Numbered from the stretch's first letter, positions 43,367 to 53,053 are shown. The stretch is DNA of 64,000 nucleotides from JBGRQA01 sp041725895 (GCA_041725895.1 JBGRQA010000021.1:40216-104215); one strand, 5' to 3'. Program-made: numbers and translations. The notes: generated by a model from the sequence alone, not told the origin.

Positions 43367-44188
43367 TTATTTTTCCCAGATTCCACTCTGCAAAACAATT
43401 CTGTTCTCTGTAAGGCATTTCTGAATGTTGAGTAACTTTTCTTCTGTGTTGTCGCCCATAAGTAATTTCTGCCCCGACAGGAGAGTCGGTTTTTTTTCTG
43501 CTTTTTCAAGAAAGGCATTCATGAATTTAGAACCTTTTTCTGATTGGTTGGTTGTTGTGATCTCATTCATGCCCAATCCAATCAGATACTCATCTTTTTC
43601 AGTTGAGTTGATAAGGAAACTCAGGCTTTTTTTATTAGCCCAGGGAAGAGGGTAGGGGAGGGGGTGATTGCCATTGCAGAATACATCGTAGTATATGAAT
43701 TTACCACCGGGCTTCAGTACTCTGTTGATTTCAGAGTAGAACTGCGCTTTGTCTTCTATGTTCATTTGTACATGCTGGGTGAAAACAAGGTCAAAGGATT
43801 TTGATTCAAAAGGGAGCATCAATGCATCTCCTTGAAGAAACTGCGTGTGGCTATCCAGGTGTAGCAATTCCGAAAGCATCTGAGCAGTTCGAATGTATTC
43901 GGCTGTTAGATCAAGTCCAACCACCTTGCAATCGTAGGTTTCTGCGATCATGCGACAAGGACCACCCAAACCGCAGCCCACGTCCAGAACTTTATGCGAT
44001 TGATTAAGTTGTAAAGAATTTAGTAACTCAACCGTTACTTCACGCCCTCTTATGTGGAATTCATCAAACACGGAAGTGTGCTTTCTTGTAATTTGTTCTT
44101 TAGTAAGCCCTGATTTTACAAGGTTTTCAATGATTCTCTCGAAAAGCAGTGAGTTGCTGTATTGTTCGGTGGTTGTGTTGTTTTTCAC
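43367..44188 (-). CDS. Class I SAM-dependent methyltransferase
   Basis: 273 residues. SAM-binding motif I is VLDVGCGLGGPCRMIA (~71-86), with the acidic residue of motif II in VVGLDLTAEYI and later motif FDLVFTQHVQMNIEDK, then RVLKPGGKFIYYDVF. This pattern resembles UbiE/sarcosine/tocopherol-type small-molecule methyltransferases. The substrate is unknown. It is divergent from the lysine fermentation cluster. Confidence 0.88.
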   Translation of the reverse strand: MKNNTTTEQYSNSLLFERIIENLVKSGLTKEQITRKHTSVFDEFHIRGREVTVELLNSLQLNQSHKVLDVGCGLGGPCRMIAETYDCKVVGLDLTAEYIRTAQMLSELLHLDSHTQFLQGDALMLPFESKSFDLVFTQHVQMNIEDKAQFYSEINRVLKPGGKFIYYDVFCNGNHPLPYPLPWANKKSLSFLINSTEKDEYLIGLGMNEITTTNQSEKGSKFMNAFLEKAEKKPTLLSGQKLLMGDNTEEKLLNIQKCLTENRIVLQSGIWEK

Positions 44189-44747
44189 GTTAGTTGAATG
44201 CTATGGGTAGATGATGTTAAAATCTTATAAGAAGAATTTGAATGATAGAAATTTTGTGCTTACAAAACGACGAAGTTAAGAATTTTGTTTTTCTCATCCA
44301 ACGTTCTGGAATATCCCATTGTTCCTTTGTTTTGGTTTGTTTAAAATTCAACAAATCACAAATAGGGCACTTAATCTTCTTTAGAATGCTTAAAAATTAA
44401 AGTTCAAAATGTGTTTTTAAGCAGGAAATTTATGTTTCCGACATCGTTTTCGAAGTGTTGTAGAGCTTGAATTTTCGTATTTCTTTCAACTGGAGGTGTG
44501 AAAATTTAACAGGTTTGTTTAGGAATTAACAAATATGGGGATTTTCTAATGGTTTTTGATGGCGAAAAGCCATTATTTAGAATAATTATGTGTTTAGTTG
44601 AGCTTGACTTTTTTTCATCTCATTGGAGCAGGGCTGTTGGGGAATTTTTATGGGACGAAATAAAATTTAACTTTGCTTCCACATTTACGGAGGTGTTTTG
44701 TAAATGTTTGTATAGAAAAGCTTTGCAAATAATCTTAAACAAGTTTT
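44189..44747. other. Intergenic region upstream of the lysine fermentation cluster
   Basis: 559 bp with no supported gene. The only promoter signal is TAACTTTG (44668-44675), giving a leader of ~65 nt. I looked for a B12 box or a lysine riboswitch and saw neither. The rest is AT-rich. Confidence 0.5.
44668..44675 (+). promoter_or_regulatory. -7 promoter motif of the lysine fermentation cluster
   Basis: TAACTTTG fits TAnnTTTG and lies ~70 bp before atoD. No well-spaced -33 element is visible. Confidence 0.4.
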
Positions 44748-45401
44748 GTGATGAACAAGATAATCTCAATAGAAGAGGCTGTAGCCAAAATTCAGGATGG
44801 AATGACCATCATGCTGGGTGGCTTTCTTTCAGTTGGAGGTGCCAATGAAATCGTTGATGGTATTGCTGCTTCCGGTGTTAAGAATTTAACAATGATTTGT
44901 AACGATACTTCGTTTGCCGATAAAGGATTGGGGAAATTGATTGCCAACAAGCAGGTGAAAAAGGTAATTACCTCACACATTGGTACCAATTCAGCTACCA
45001 TTGAGCAGATGAACAGTAAGGAATTGGAAGTGGAATTCAGTCCTCAGGGAACTTTGGCTGAGAGAGTTCGTGCTGCCGGGGCAGGTCTTGGTGGAGTTTT
45101 GACTCCTACCGGTCTAGGAACGATGGTTGCCGAAGGCAAGGAGATTATTAATGTTGATGGGAAAGAGTTTTTGCTGGAAAAACCATTGCGTGCAGATGTT
45201 GCTGTTTTGGGTGCCAGCATTAGTGATGCTCACGGGAACTTGGTATACAAAGGGACCACACAAAACTTTAACCCTTTGATGGCTACTGCAGCGGATGTTG
45301 TGATTGTTGAGGCGGAGAAGATGGTAGAAGCTGGATCATTGAGACCGGAAGAGATTAAAACTCCTTCCATTTTTGTCGATTTTATTGTAAACAACAACTA
45401 A
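44748..45401 (+). CDS. atoD: CoA-transferase subunit A (butyryl-CoA:acetoacetate type)
   Basis: 217 residues, full-length alpha subunit. CoA-transferase family I signature near the N-terminus: DGMTIMLGGFLSVGGANEIVDGI; later NKQVKKVITSHIGTN and PLRADVAVLGAS. With AtoA (54014-54676) it moves CoA from butyryl-CoA to acetoacetate, releasing butyrate. The alpha and beta genes are normally adjacent; here they are separated by eight lysine-pathway genes. It heads the cluster. Confidence 0.9.
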   Translation: MMNKIISIEEAVAKIQDGMTIMLGGFLSVGGANEIVDGIAASGVKNLTMICNDTSFADKGLGKLIANKQVKKVITSHIGTNSATIEQMNSKELEVEFSPQGTLAERVRAAGAGLGGVLTPTGLGTMVAEGKEIINVDGKEFLLEKPLRADVAVLGASISDAHGNLVYKGTTQNFNPLMATAADVVIVEAEKMVEAGSLRPEEIKTPSIFVDFIVNNN

Positions 45402-45414
45402 TATTAAAAATACT

Positions 45415-45801
45415 ATGGAAAAGGCTATTATTCGAGTACGCATGAGCTCACACGACGCTCATTATGGTGGTAACCTGGTAGATGGCGCTAAAATGCTTCA
45501 GCTGTTTGGTGATGTTGCAACCGAACTGTTGATTCGTTTGGACGGAGACGAAGGATTATTTAAAGCCTACGATATGGTTGAATTTATGGCTCCTGTTTAT
45601 GCCGGAGATTATATCGAGGCAGTTGGGGAGATCATCCACGAAGGAAATACCAGTCGTAAGATGTCTTTCGAAGCTCGTAAAGTAATCGTTCCTCGTACTG
45701 ATATTTCAGATTCTGCTGCTGATGTACTGGAAGAGCCTATCGTGGTTTGCCGTGCTACCGGTACTTGTGTGACTCCAAAAGATTGTCAACGAAACAAATA
45801 A
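45415..45801 (+). CDS. kal: 3-aminobutyryl-CoA ammonia-lyase
   Basis: 128 residues, a single hotdog-fold domain with RVRMSSHDAHYGGNLVDGAKMLQLFGDVATEL at the N-terminus and FMAPVYAGDYIEAVGEI in the middle. It removes ammonia from L-3-aminobutyryl-CoA to give crotonyl-CoA. Size and context (between atoD and kce) fit Kal of lysine-fermenting Fusobacterium and Clostridia. It starts 13 bp after atoD and ends 9 bp before kce. Confidence 0.9.
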   Translation: MEKAIIRVRMSSHDAHYGGNLVDGAKMLQLFGDVATELLIRLDGDEGLFKAYDMVEFMAPVYAGDYIEAVGEIIHEGNTSRKMSFEARKVIVPRTDISDSAADVLEEPIVVCRATGTCVTPKDCQRNK

Positions 45802-45810
45802 TATAGCCCT

Positions 45811-46635
45811 ATGGAAAAACTAATAATCACAGCTGCAATCTCTGGAGCAGAGGTTACAAAAGAGCATAATCCTGCTGTACCCTATACCGTTGAAGAATGT
45901 GTGCGTGAGGCTGGTTTGGCCTACGAAGCGGGTGCAAGTATTATTCACCTTCACGTAAGAGAAGACGATGGAACTCCTACTCAGGACAAGAATCGTTTCA
46001 AAATGGTGATGGATGCTATTCATGCCAAGTATCCGGATGTAATCATTCAGCCTTCTACCGGAGGTGCCGTTGGTATGACCAACGATGAAAGATTGCAGCC
46101 TACTGAGTTGAATCCTGAAATGGCAACTTTGGATTGTGGTACCTTGAATTTTGGTGGTGATGAGGTGTTTGAGAACACTGAAAACACGATCAAGTATTTC
46201 GGGGAGAAGATGATCGAAAGAGGCATTAAGCCTGAGTTGGAAGTTTTCGATAAGTCGATGATTGATATGGCGCTTCGTCTTCACAAGAAAGGATTTATCA
46301 AAGCTCCAATGCACTTCGATTTTGTAATGGGTGTAAACGGAGGAATCTCCGGAACTTTAAGAGACTTTGTTTTCTTGCGTAACAGCATTCCTGCCGATGC
46401 TACTTACACTGTTGCAGGTGTTGGTCGTTTCGAATTCCCTCTGGCAGCAGCTGCTATTATCGACGGAGGTCACGTTCGCGTTGGCTTGGAAGACAATACG
46501 ATGATTGCTAAAGGTGTTCCAACAAAATCCAATGGTGAGTTGGTAGAGAAAGTAGTTCGTTTGGCCAAGGAATTTGGTCGTGAGATTGCTACTCCAGCCG
46601 AAGCAAGAGAAATTTTAGGATTGAAAGCGAAGTAA
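45811..46635 (+). CDS. kce: 3-keto-5-aminohexanoate cleavage enzyme
   Basis: 274 residues, BKACE (DUF849) family TIM barrel. Zinc ligands are in IIHLHVREDDG (HxH, ~46-48) with an acidic residue after it; GGAVGMTNDERLQPTEL and MHFDFVMGVNGGISG are conserved in the family. It condenses 5-amino-3-oxohexanoate with acetyl-CoA and yields acetoacetate and 3-aminobutyryl-CoA. Codons are strongly biased (CGT, GGT, GCT), in line with high expression. Confidence 0.93.
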   Translation: MEKLIITAAISGAEVTKEHNPAVPYTVEECVREAGLAYEAGASIIHLHVREDDGTPTQDKNRFKMVMDAIHAKYPDVIIQPSTGGAVGMTNDERLQPTELNPEMATLDCGTLNFGGDEVFENTENTIKYFGEKMIERGIKPELEVFDKSMIDMALRLHKKGFIKAPMHFDFVMGVNGGISGTLRDFVFLRNSIPADATYTVAGVGRFEFPLAAAAIIDGGHVRVGLEDNTMIAKGVPTKSNGELVEKVVRLAKEFGREIATPAEAREILGLKAK

Positions 46636-46639
46636 AAGA

Positions 46640-46728
46640 TGCTTTTGGCCGGTGGCCTTTGGCTGTTAGCGATTCTCAGGATGAGAAACAGTTAATAGCC
46701 AATAGCTGATAGCCAACAGATTTAGTAT
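46640..46728. repeat. Palindromic intergenic repeat between kce and kdd
   Basis: Short dyads made of GGCC, TTTGGCTG and CAGTTAATAGCCAATAGCTGATAGCCAA-like units (split across 46648-46719) resemble the 26587-26636 palindrome. It is the only sizeable gap between kce and kdd and could alter downstream mRNA levels. Confidence 0.4.
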
Positions 46729-46734
46729 ATAGAA

Positions 46735-47769
46735 ATGGAAAAAGGAAACAAATACGGAACTCACAGGGTGCTGGAGCCAAAAGGCACCCTTCCACAACCA
46801 GCCCAAAAGCTGGATAATACAATGTCGATCTACGATAACGAAGTATTGATCGATGTACAAACTTTGAACATTGACTCTGCAAGTTTTACCCAAATTAAGG
46901 GTGCTTGCGATGCTGATACAGCGAAGATGGAAGAGATGATTCTTTCTATCGTTGGAGAGCGTGGTAAAATGCAAAACCCAGTTACCGGTTCAGGTGGTAT
47001 GTTGATTGGTACCGTTAAGGAAGTTGGTCCTAATTTCCCGAACCAGAACTTGAAGGTGGGTGACAAGATTGCTACTTTGGTTTCTTTGTCATTGACTCCT
47101 TTGAAGATCAACAAGATTAAGAATATCAATCTTTCCAACGATCAGGTAGATGCAGACGCTCAGGCAATTCTTTTCGAAAGTGGATTGTATGCAGTTCTTC
47201 CTAACGATATACCGGAAAAACTGGCTTTGGCTGCTTTGGATGTTGCTGGTGCTCCTGCTCAGGTTGATCGTTTGGTGAAAGAAGGCGACACCGTATGTAT
47301 CATCGGTGGAGGTGGTAAGTCAGGTGTACTTTGCTGCTACCAGGCGATGCAAAAAGTAGGTCCTAACGGAAAAGTGATTGTTGTGGAGTACTCGCAGGAG
47401 AATGCACAGCGTATCAAGGATCTTGGAGTAGCAACCGACGTTATTGTAGGTGATGCTACCAACGTAATGGATATTTATACAAAAGTAACCGAAATCTGTG
47501 GTGATGAGGGATGTGATGTTGTAATCAACAACGTGAACGTTGCTTCTACTGAGATGACTTCTATCCTGATTACCAAAGACAGAGGATGTGTTTACTTCTT
47601 CTCTATGGCGACTTCCTTCTCTAAGGCAGCTTTGGGTGCCGAAGGTGTAGGAAAAGACGTAGATATGATCGTTGGAAACGGTTATGCTATTGGTCACGCC
47701 GATTTGACATTAGATATTATTAGAAAATCAGAAGGTATTAGAGAATTATTCGAAAAGCTTTATGTTTAA
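46735..47769 (+). CDS. kdd: L-erythro-3,5-diaminohexanoate dehydrogenase
   Basis: 344 residues, MDR-like dehydrogenase of the Kdd family. The nucleotide-binding loop is VCIIGGGGKSGVLCCYQAM (~184-202), followed by an acidic residue at the end of the second strand (VIVVEYSQENAQRI). It oxidatively deaminates 3,5-diaminohexanoate to 5-amino-3-oxohexanoate with NAD(P)+. The stop codon overlaps the start of kamA by 8 bp, implying coupled translation. Confidence 0.93.
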   Translation: MEKGNKYGTHRVLEPKGTLPQPAQKLDNTMSIYDNEVLIDVQTLNIDSASFTQIKGACDADTAKMEEMILSIVGERGKMQNPVTGSGGMLIGTVKEVGPNFPNQNLKVGDKIATLVSLSLTPLKINKIKNINLSNDQVDADAQAILFESGLYAVLPNDIPEKLALAALDVAGAPAQVDRLVKEGDTVCIIGGGGKSGVLCCYQAMQKVGPNGKVIVVEYSQENAQRIKDLGVATDVIVGDATNVMDIYTKVTEICGDEGCDVVINNVNVASTEMTSILITKDRGCVYFFSMATSFSKAALGAEGVGKDVDMIVGNGYAIGHADLTLDIIRKSEGIRELFEKLYV

Positions 47770-49033
47770 GAGTACTGCAGCAAGTCGTAGAATGAAATTT
47801 TTTCCTGAGGTATCAGAAGAAAATTGGAATGATTGGAAATGGCAGGTTCGTAACAGAATCGAGACCTTAGAAGATTTAAAGAAGTACATTCAGCTTACCG
47901 CTGAAGAGGAAGAAGGTGTTCGTAAGTCGTTGGCTACACTTCGTATGGCCATCACTCCTTACTACCTGACCCTGATCGATCCCGACAATCCAAATTGTCC
48001 GGTTCGTAAGCAGGCGATTCCTACTGCTCATGAGGTACACAAGGCTGATGCGGATCTTTTGGATCCTTTGCACGAGGATGGTGACTCTCCTGTTCCCGGA
48101 TTGACTCACCGTTATCCGGATCGTGTATTGTTCCTGATCACAGATATGTGCTCTATGTACTGTCGTCACTGTACCCGCCGTCGTTTTGCAGGTCAGTCTG
48201 ATGCAGCTACACCACAGGACAACATCGAAAAAGCAATTGAGTACATTGCAAATACTCCTCAGGTACGCGACGTTGTACTTTCGGGTGGTGATGCTCTTTT
48301 GGTAAGCGATGACAGATTGGAGTACATCATCAAAAAACTGCGTGCAATTCCTCACGTAGAGATTATTCGTATCGGTTCTCGTACTCCTGTTGTGTTGCCA
48401 CAACGTATTACCGAGGATTTGGTGAATATGTTGAAGAAGTACCATCCAGTATGGTTGAACACTCACTTCAATCACTCCGATGAGATTACCGAGGAAGCGA
48501 AATTGGCTTTGGCTCGTTTGGCTGATGCAGGTGTGCCTTTGGGAAACCAATCGGTATTGTTGAGAGGTGTGAACGACTGTGTACATGTGATGAAGAAATT
48601 GGTTCACAACTTGGTGTTGAATCGTGTTCGTCCATACTATATCTACCAGTGTGACCTTTCAATGGGATTGGAGCACTTCAGAACTCCTGTTTCAAAAGGG
48701 ATCGAGATTATTGAGAACTTGAGAGGACATACCTCTGGTTTTGCAGTTCCTACTTTTGTAGTGGATGCTCCAGGTGGAGGAGGTAAAACTCCTGTAATGC
48801 CTCAGTACGTTGTTTCTCAAAGCCCAAATAAAGTGGTGCTTCGTAACTTCGAAGGGGTAATTACTACCTATACCGAGCCTAAGCATTACGAAGATAATTG
48901 TCAATGTCCTGATTGTTTGGTGGAGAACCATCCTGAAGGTGTTGCTTCTTTGTTGAAAGGGGAAAGACTTGCTCTGGAACCAGAACATTTGGCAAGAAAA
49001 GAACGGAATAAAAAGGAAGATGCCCTTCATTAA
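47762..49033 (+). CDS. kamA: L-lysine 2,3-aminomutase
   Basis: 423 residues. Radical SAM motif CSMYCRHC (Cys130, Cys134, Cys137) in DMCSMYCRHCTRRRF, PLP-binding and substrate motifs GGDALLVSD and RIGSRTPVVLPQRI, and a C-terminal zinc-site-like segment DNCQCPDC. It interconverts L-lysine and L-beta-lysine, the first pathway step. Length and motif spacing agree with clostridial KamA. Arg is mostly CGT. It overlaps kdd upstream and kamB downstream. Confidence 0.96.
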   Translation: MFKSTAASRRMKFFPEVSEENWNDWKWQVRNRIETLEDLKKYIQLTAEEEEGVRKSLATLRMAITPYYLTLIDPDNPNCPVRKQAIPTAHEVHKADADLLDPLHEDGDSPVPGLTHRYPDRVLFLITDMCSMYCRHCTRRRFAGQSDAATPQDNIEKAIEYIANTPQVRDVVLSGGDALLVSDDRLEYIIKKLRAIPHVEIIRIGSRTPVVLPQRITEDLVNMLKKYHPVWLNTHFNHSDEITEEAKLALARLADAGVPLGNQSVLLRGVNDCVHVMKKLVHNLVLNRVRPYYIYQCDLSMGLEHFRTPVSKGIEIIENLRGHTSGFAVPTFVVDAPGGGGKTPVMPQYVVSQSPNKVVLRNFEGVITTYTEPKHYEDNCQCPDCLVENHPEGVASLLKGERLALEPEHLARKERNKKEDALH

Positions 49034-50027
49034 GAAGATAGAGAAATACAGGAGTCTTTCGATTGTTGGACTTGAGAAAAACACCGGGAAGACGGAGTGT
49101 TTGAACTATGTGCTGTCGCGTATGAAGGACGGCCCTAAACGAATCGCTCTGACTTCCATTGGTATCGATGGTGAAAACCGCGATCAGGTCAAGCAAACGC
49201 ACAAGCCCGAAATTGATGTGTACGAAGGGATGGTTTTCGTAACCCCCGAGCTATACTACAAAGATCGCAAGTTGGTGTCCGAAGTACTGGACGTGAGTAC
49301 CCAGTCAACCTGTTTGGGAAGACTGGTGACCGCCCGGGCCATCAGTACCGACAAAGCGATGATTTCGGGGCCCGCAAACAACAGAGCCCTCAAGGAATTG
49401 ATCGGGGAAATGGAGAAATTCGATGTGGATTTGACCATTGTTGACGGGGCACTCTCGAGGAAAAGTTTAGGATCGCCTGCTGTAACCGATGCCATGATAT
49501 TGGCTACAGGGGCGGCCCTTTCCGCTAACATTCCTCAATTGGTATTTCAAACTCAGTACACGTACGACCTGATTAATCTTCCCCAGGTGGAGGATGAGAT
49601 CAGAGACAAATTGATGCCCATTGAGAATGGCATTTGGGCCATTGATCCGGAGGGGAAGCTTTTCGATTTAAAGATCGATTCGGTTCTGCTGATCGACAAG
49701 GCCAAAGACCGGCTCTTTCAACATGGCAACCGATTCTTTGCCAATGGGGCCGTAACCGACAAGTTTCTGAATTTTCTGAAAGCTCAGAAGCAAATCGGGG
49801 AAATAGAATTGATAGTACGGGATTTTACCCGCATTTTTGTATCACCTGATACCTTTTATGCTTTCCAGAAACGAGGCGGAAAAATGAAGGTGTTGCAGAA
49901 AACACAGTTGATTGCGATAACCATCAATCCGGTTTCACCAGATGGTTATCATTTGAATTCGGACGAGTTGAAGAAGGCTTTGGAAAGTAAGCTGAATTTG
50001 CCCGTTTATGATGTTAAAAAATTGTAG
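49020..50027 (+). CDS. kamB: Lysine 5,6-aminomutase reactivase subunit KamB
   Basis: 335 residues from the ATG at 49020, overlapping the kamA stop by 14 bp; an upstream in-frame ATG at 48969 lies deeper in kamA and is less likely. A P-loop-like GLEKNTGKTECLN (~residues 17-29) opens the protein; later TIVDGALSRKSLGSP and ALSANIPQLVFQTQYTYDLINLP are typical of KamB. Together with KamC it is thought to reactivate the B12-dependent mutase KamDE. Arg codons here are mixed (CGA, CGC, CGG, AGA), unlike the neighbouring catalytic genes. Confidence 0.87.
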   Translation: MPFIKKIEKYRSLSIVGLEKNTGKTECLNYVLSRMKDGPKRIALTSIGIDGENRDQVKQTHKPEIDVYEGMVFVTPELYYKDRKLVSEVLDVSTQSTCLGRLVTARAISTDKAMISGPANNRALKELIGEMEKFDVDLTIVDGALSRKSLGSPAVTDAMILATGAALSANIPQLVFQTQYTYDLINLPQVEDEIRDKLMPIENGIWAIDPEGKLFDLKIDSVLLIDKAKDRLFQHGNRFFANGAVTDKFLNFLKAQKQIGEIELIVRDFTRIFVSPDTFYAFQKRGGKMKVLQKTQLIAITINPVSPDGYHLNSDELKKALESKLNLPVYDVKKL

Positions 50028-50028
50028 A

Positions 50029-51477
50029 ATGTTATTACGAACTATAATACCTCAAGTAAGTAGTCTGCGTTACCTGGTCGAGAATTTGGACCTGCAGTCC
50101 CCTCTGGGGAAAAGATTTCTGCTTGACTCTGCTATGCTCCACGATGCATTGGCCATCGAAATGGAGTTGAAGTTGGTGGAGAAGGTGTTTGGTTTGTTGG
50201 AGAACCATACCCAGTCGGACTTTATTACCAAAGTTCAGATAAAATTGATGCAACTGCGCGATATCCGCGGAAGCGTGAACAATGTGAAGAGCAACCTGGT
50301 TTTGGACGATGTGGAATTGTTCGAGATCAAGTCTTTTGCAATTGTTGCGCAGGAGATTGGTCAGCTGCAGCGGGAGAGGGGAAACGAGATCATCGAAATT
50401 CCCGACCTAAACGAATTGATTGATATTTTGGACCCTCAGGGCAACCGTATTCCGTCCTTCTATATTTACGATAGCTATTCGGAAGAATTGGCCGGGCTGA
50501 GAAAAGAGATGAAAAGCTGCAAGAAAGCACTCATTGATCAGCCGGAGGATGCTGAGCTGAAGCAGCAATTGGAGCAACTGTTTAATCGCTCCCAGGAAGT
50601 GGAAGCTGTTATTCGTGAGGAGATCTGTGCCAAAATTAAAAGTAGAAAGATAATTCTGGAGGAAGCCCTGCAAAATGTAGCCCATTTGGATGTGGTGGTT
50701 GCAAAGGCCTTACAGGCGAAAAAATTAAATATGTGCAAGCCCTCTCTTACCCAGGGAGACAGCTGGTATCAAGGGATGTTTAACCCCCAGATTCAGGCGG
50801 CATTGGCACAAAAGAAACGAAACTACCAGGCCATCGATATTCGCATTGAGCCTTCGGTATGTTTTATCACCGGTGCCAATATGGCTGGAAAAACGGTGAT
50901 TCTGAAAACATTGGCCCTGTGTCAGTATTTGGCGCAGTTTGGCTTCTATGTTCCCGCATCGGCTGCCGGTATTGCCTTGGTAGACGAGATTTTAATTTCG
51001 GTGGGGGATGAACAGTCGGAAGAGAATGGACTTTCCTCTTTCGCATCGGAAATGTTGAAGGTGAATCGCATGGTTGAGGAGGCACAGAAGCAGAGCAATG
51101 TGCTGATTCTGATTGATGAACTGGCTCGTACAACCAATCCTGTAGAGGGACGAGCTATTGTGAACGCCGTGGCTGACATCTTCCGTGAAAACGGAATTCG
51201 CAGTATGATAACCACTCACTACAGCGGTTTAAATACCAATTGCCGTAAATTGAGAGTGAAAGGACTGGATAAGGATTTACAAGCTGGTAGTATCAATAAG
51301 GATAATATCAACGATTATATAGATTATTCCCTGGTGGAGGATCAGGCAGGCAGGGTTCCTCACGAAGCGTTGCGGATTGCAACCATGCTGGGCATCAACA
51401 GGGAAATTATTGAAAAGGCCCAGTGTCAATTGGATGAGACAGAACAAACAAAGGAAAAACATATATTAAACGACTAA
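50029..51477 (+). CDS. kamC: Lysine 5,6-aminomutase reactivase ATPase KamC (MutS-like)
   Basis: 482 residues from the ATG at 50029, one base after the kamB stop; an earlier ATG at 50008 would overlap. The C-terminal half is a MutS-type ATPase: Walker A TGANMAGKTVILKT, signature SSFASEMLKVNRMV, Walker B VLILIDELARTTNPVEG and TTHYSG. The N-terminal half is helical with a coiled-coil-like section (ELAGLRKEMKSCKKAL). In this operon context it is the reactivase partner of KamB and not a DNA repair protein. Codon use is again unbiased. Confidence 0.9.
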   Translation: MLLRTIIPQVSSLRYLVENLDLQSPLGKRFLLDSAMLHDALAIEMELKLVEKVFGLLENHTQSDFITKVQIKLMQLRDIRGSVNNVKSNLVLDDVELFEIKSFAIVAQEIGQLQRERGNEIIEIPDLNELIDILDPQGNRIPSFYIYDSYSEELAGLRKEMKSCKKALIDQPEDAELKQQLEQLFNRSQEVEAVIREEICAKIKSRKIILEEALQNVAHLDVVVAKALQAKKLNMCKPSLTQGDSWYQGMFNPQIQAALAQKKRNYQAIDIRIEPSVCFITGANMAGKTVILKTLALCQYLAQFGFYVPASAAGIALVDEILISVGDEQSEENGLSSFASEMLKVNRMVEEAQKQSNVLILIDELARTTNPVEGRAIVNAVADIFRENGIRSMITTHYSGLNTNCRKLRVKGLDKDLQAGSINKDNINDYIDYSLVEDQAGRVPHEALRIATMLGINREIIEKAQCQLDETEQTKEKHILND

Positions 51478-51481
51478 TAAC

Positions 51482-53053
51482 ATGCAAAGGAGTAAATTAG
51501 GTCTTGATTTCGAAAAGATAAATTACGCGAAGGGGGTTTCGAAGCAGATAGCTGAGGATGTTCAGAAGTTTGTGGATAGCTACTCTACTGTAGCTGTGGA
51601 ACGTACTTTGTGTAGACTTTTAGGGATTGATGGTGTAGACAGCAATGAGGTGCCTCTTCCTAACGTTCTTGTGGATGAACTGAAGGACAAAGGGGTACTG
51701 AACCAGGGAGTAATGTTCTTCTTGGGAAATGCCGTTAAGGAAACCGGTTTGAACCCTCAGGAGATTGCTGAGAAGGTTTCTGCTGGTGAGCTGGACATCA
51801 CCAAGTTGCCTGTACATTCAGCTGAGGAGATTAAGGCTGCGATTCAACCATTTGTTGAGAACAGCATTGAGCGTATTAAGGTGCGCAAAGCCAAGCGTGA
51901 CAATTATCTTGATACCATTGGTGAAGGACCAAAGCCTTACTTGTATGTAATTGTGGCTACCGGTAACATCTACGAGGATGTTGTTCAGGCTGAGGCTGCT
52001 GCCCGTCAGGGTGCTGATATCATTGCAGTAATTCGTACTACAGGACAGAGTTTGTTGGACTACGTTCCTTACGGTGCAACTACCGAAGGTTTCGGGGGAA
52101 CTGTTGCTACCCAGGAGAACTTCCGCATCATGCGTACCGCTTTGGATAAGGTAGGAGAGGAAGAAGGACGTTACATCCGTCTGTGTAACTACTGTTCCGG
52201 TTTGTGTATGCCTGAGATTGCTGCCATGGGTGCTTTGGAAGGTTTGGACGTGATGCTGAACGATGCGCTTTACGGAATCCTGTTCCGCGACATCAACATG
52301 CAGCGTACTATTGTTGACCAGTACTTCTCAAGAGTATTGAACGGATTTGCCGGTGTAATTATCAATACCGGTGAGGACAACTACCTGACTACTGCCGATG
52401 CATTCCAGGAAGCACACACCGTATTGGCTTCCGATTTTATCAACGAGCAGCTGGCTGCCATCGCCGGAATTCCTGAAGAGCAAATGGGATTGGGCCATGC
52501 TTTCGAGATGGATCCTGACCTGGAGAACGGATTCCTGTACGAATTGGCACAGGCACAAATGACCCGTGAGATCTTCCCTAACGCTCCATTGAAATACATG
52601 CCTCCTACAAAATTCATGACCGGAAACATCTTCAAGGGTCACGTTCAGGATGCATTGTTCAACCAGATTGCGATCTGGACCGGACAGGGACTTCAGTTGC
52701 TGGGTATGATGACCGAAGCAATTCACACTCCATTCATGTCTGACAGATATTTGTCGATTGAGAATGCCAAGTACATCTTCAACAATATGAAGAGCATTGG
52801 TGACGAAATGGAATTCAAAGAGGGTGGTATCATCCGCCAAAGAGCACAAAAAGTTGTTGCAGATTCAATTGAGCTGTTGGAGAAAATCCAGAACGAAGGA
52901 TTGTTCACCGCTCTGGAGAAGGGAATCTTTGCCGATATCAAACGTCCGTTGGATGGTGGTAAAGGTTTGAATGGTGTAGTTGAGAAAGGAGCCAACTACT
53001 TTAACCCATTCATCGCCTTGATGAACCCAAAACTTGCGGAAGTAAAAAACTAA
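51482..53053 (+). CDS. kamD: Lysine 5,6-aminomutase alpha subunit
   Basis: 523 residues, the usual size for the large subunit with the TIM-barrel and PLP contacts: LYVIVATGNIYEDVVQAEAAARQGADIIAV, RTTGQSLLDYVPYGATTEGFGGT and RLCNYCSGLCMPEIAAMG. It uses adenosylcobalamin and PLP to convert L-beta-lysine to 3,5-diaminohexanoate. It follows kamC by 4 bp. Strong codon bias returns here. Confidence 0.95.
   Translation: MQRSKLGLDFEKINYAKGVSKQIAEDVQKFVDSYSTVAVERTLCRLLGIDGVDSNEVPLPNVLVDELKDKGVLNQGVMFFLGNAVKETGLNPQEIAEKVSAGELDITKLPVHSAEEIKAAIQPFVENSIERIKVRKAKRDNYLDTIGEGPKPYLYVIVATGNIYEDVVQAEAAARQGADIIAVIRTTGQSLLDYVPYGATTEGFGGTVATQENFRIMRTALDKVGEEEGRYIRLCNYCSGLCMPEIAAMGALEGLDVMLNDALYGILFRDINMQRTIVDQYFSRVLNGFAGVIINTGEDNYLTTADAFQEAHTVLASDFINEQLAAIAGIPEEQMGLGHAFEMDPDLENGFLYELAQAQMTREIFPNAPLKYMPPTKFMTGNIFKGHVQDALFNQIAIWTGQGLQLLGMMTEAIHTPFMSDRYLSIENAKYIFNNMKSIGDEMEFKEGGIIRQRAQKVVADSIELLEKIQNEGLFTALEKGIFADIKRPLDGGKGLNGVVEKGANYFNPFIALMNPKLAEVKN

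Noticed and set aside
44189..44747. Cobalamin or lysine riboswitch upstream of the lysine cluster
   Set aside because: No GCCACTG-type B12 box or lysine riboswitch core was seen; only AT-rich sequence and a -7 motif.
44549..44848. Plus-strand 99-codon frame before atoD
   Set aside because: It spans the promoter motif and overlaps the atoD start in another frame, without family features.
50029..51477. MutS DNA mismatch repair protein
   Set aside because: It has the MutS-type ATPase but no mismatch-recognition domain, and lies inside the lysine cluster between kamB and kamD, where KamC is expected.
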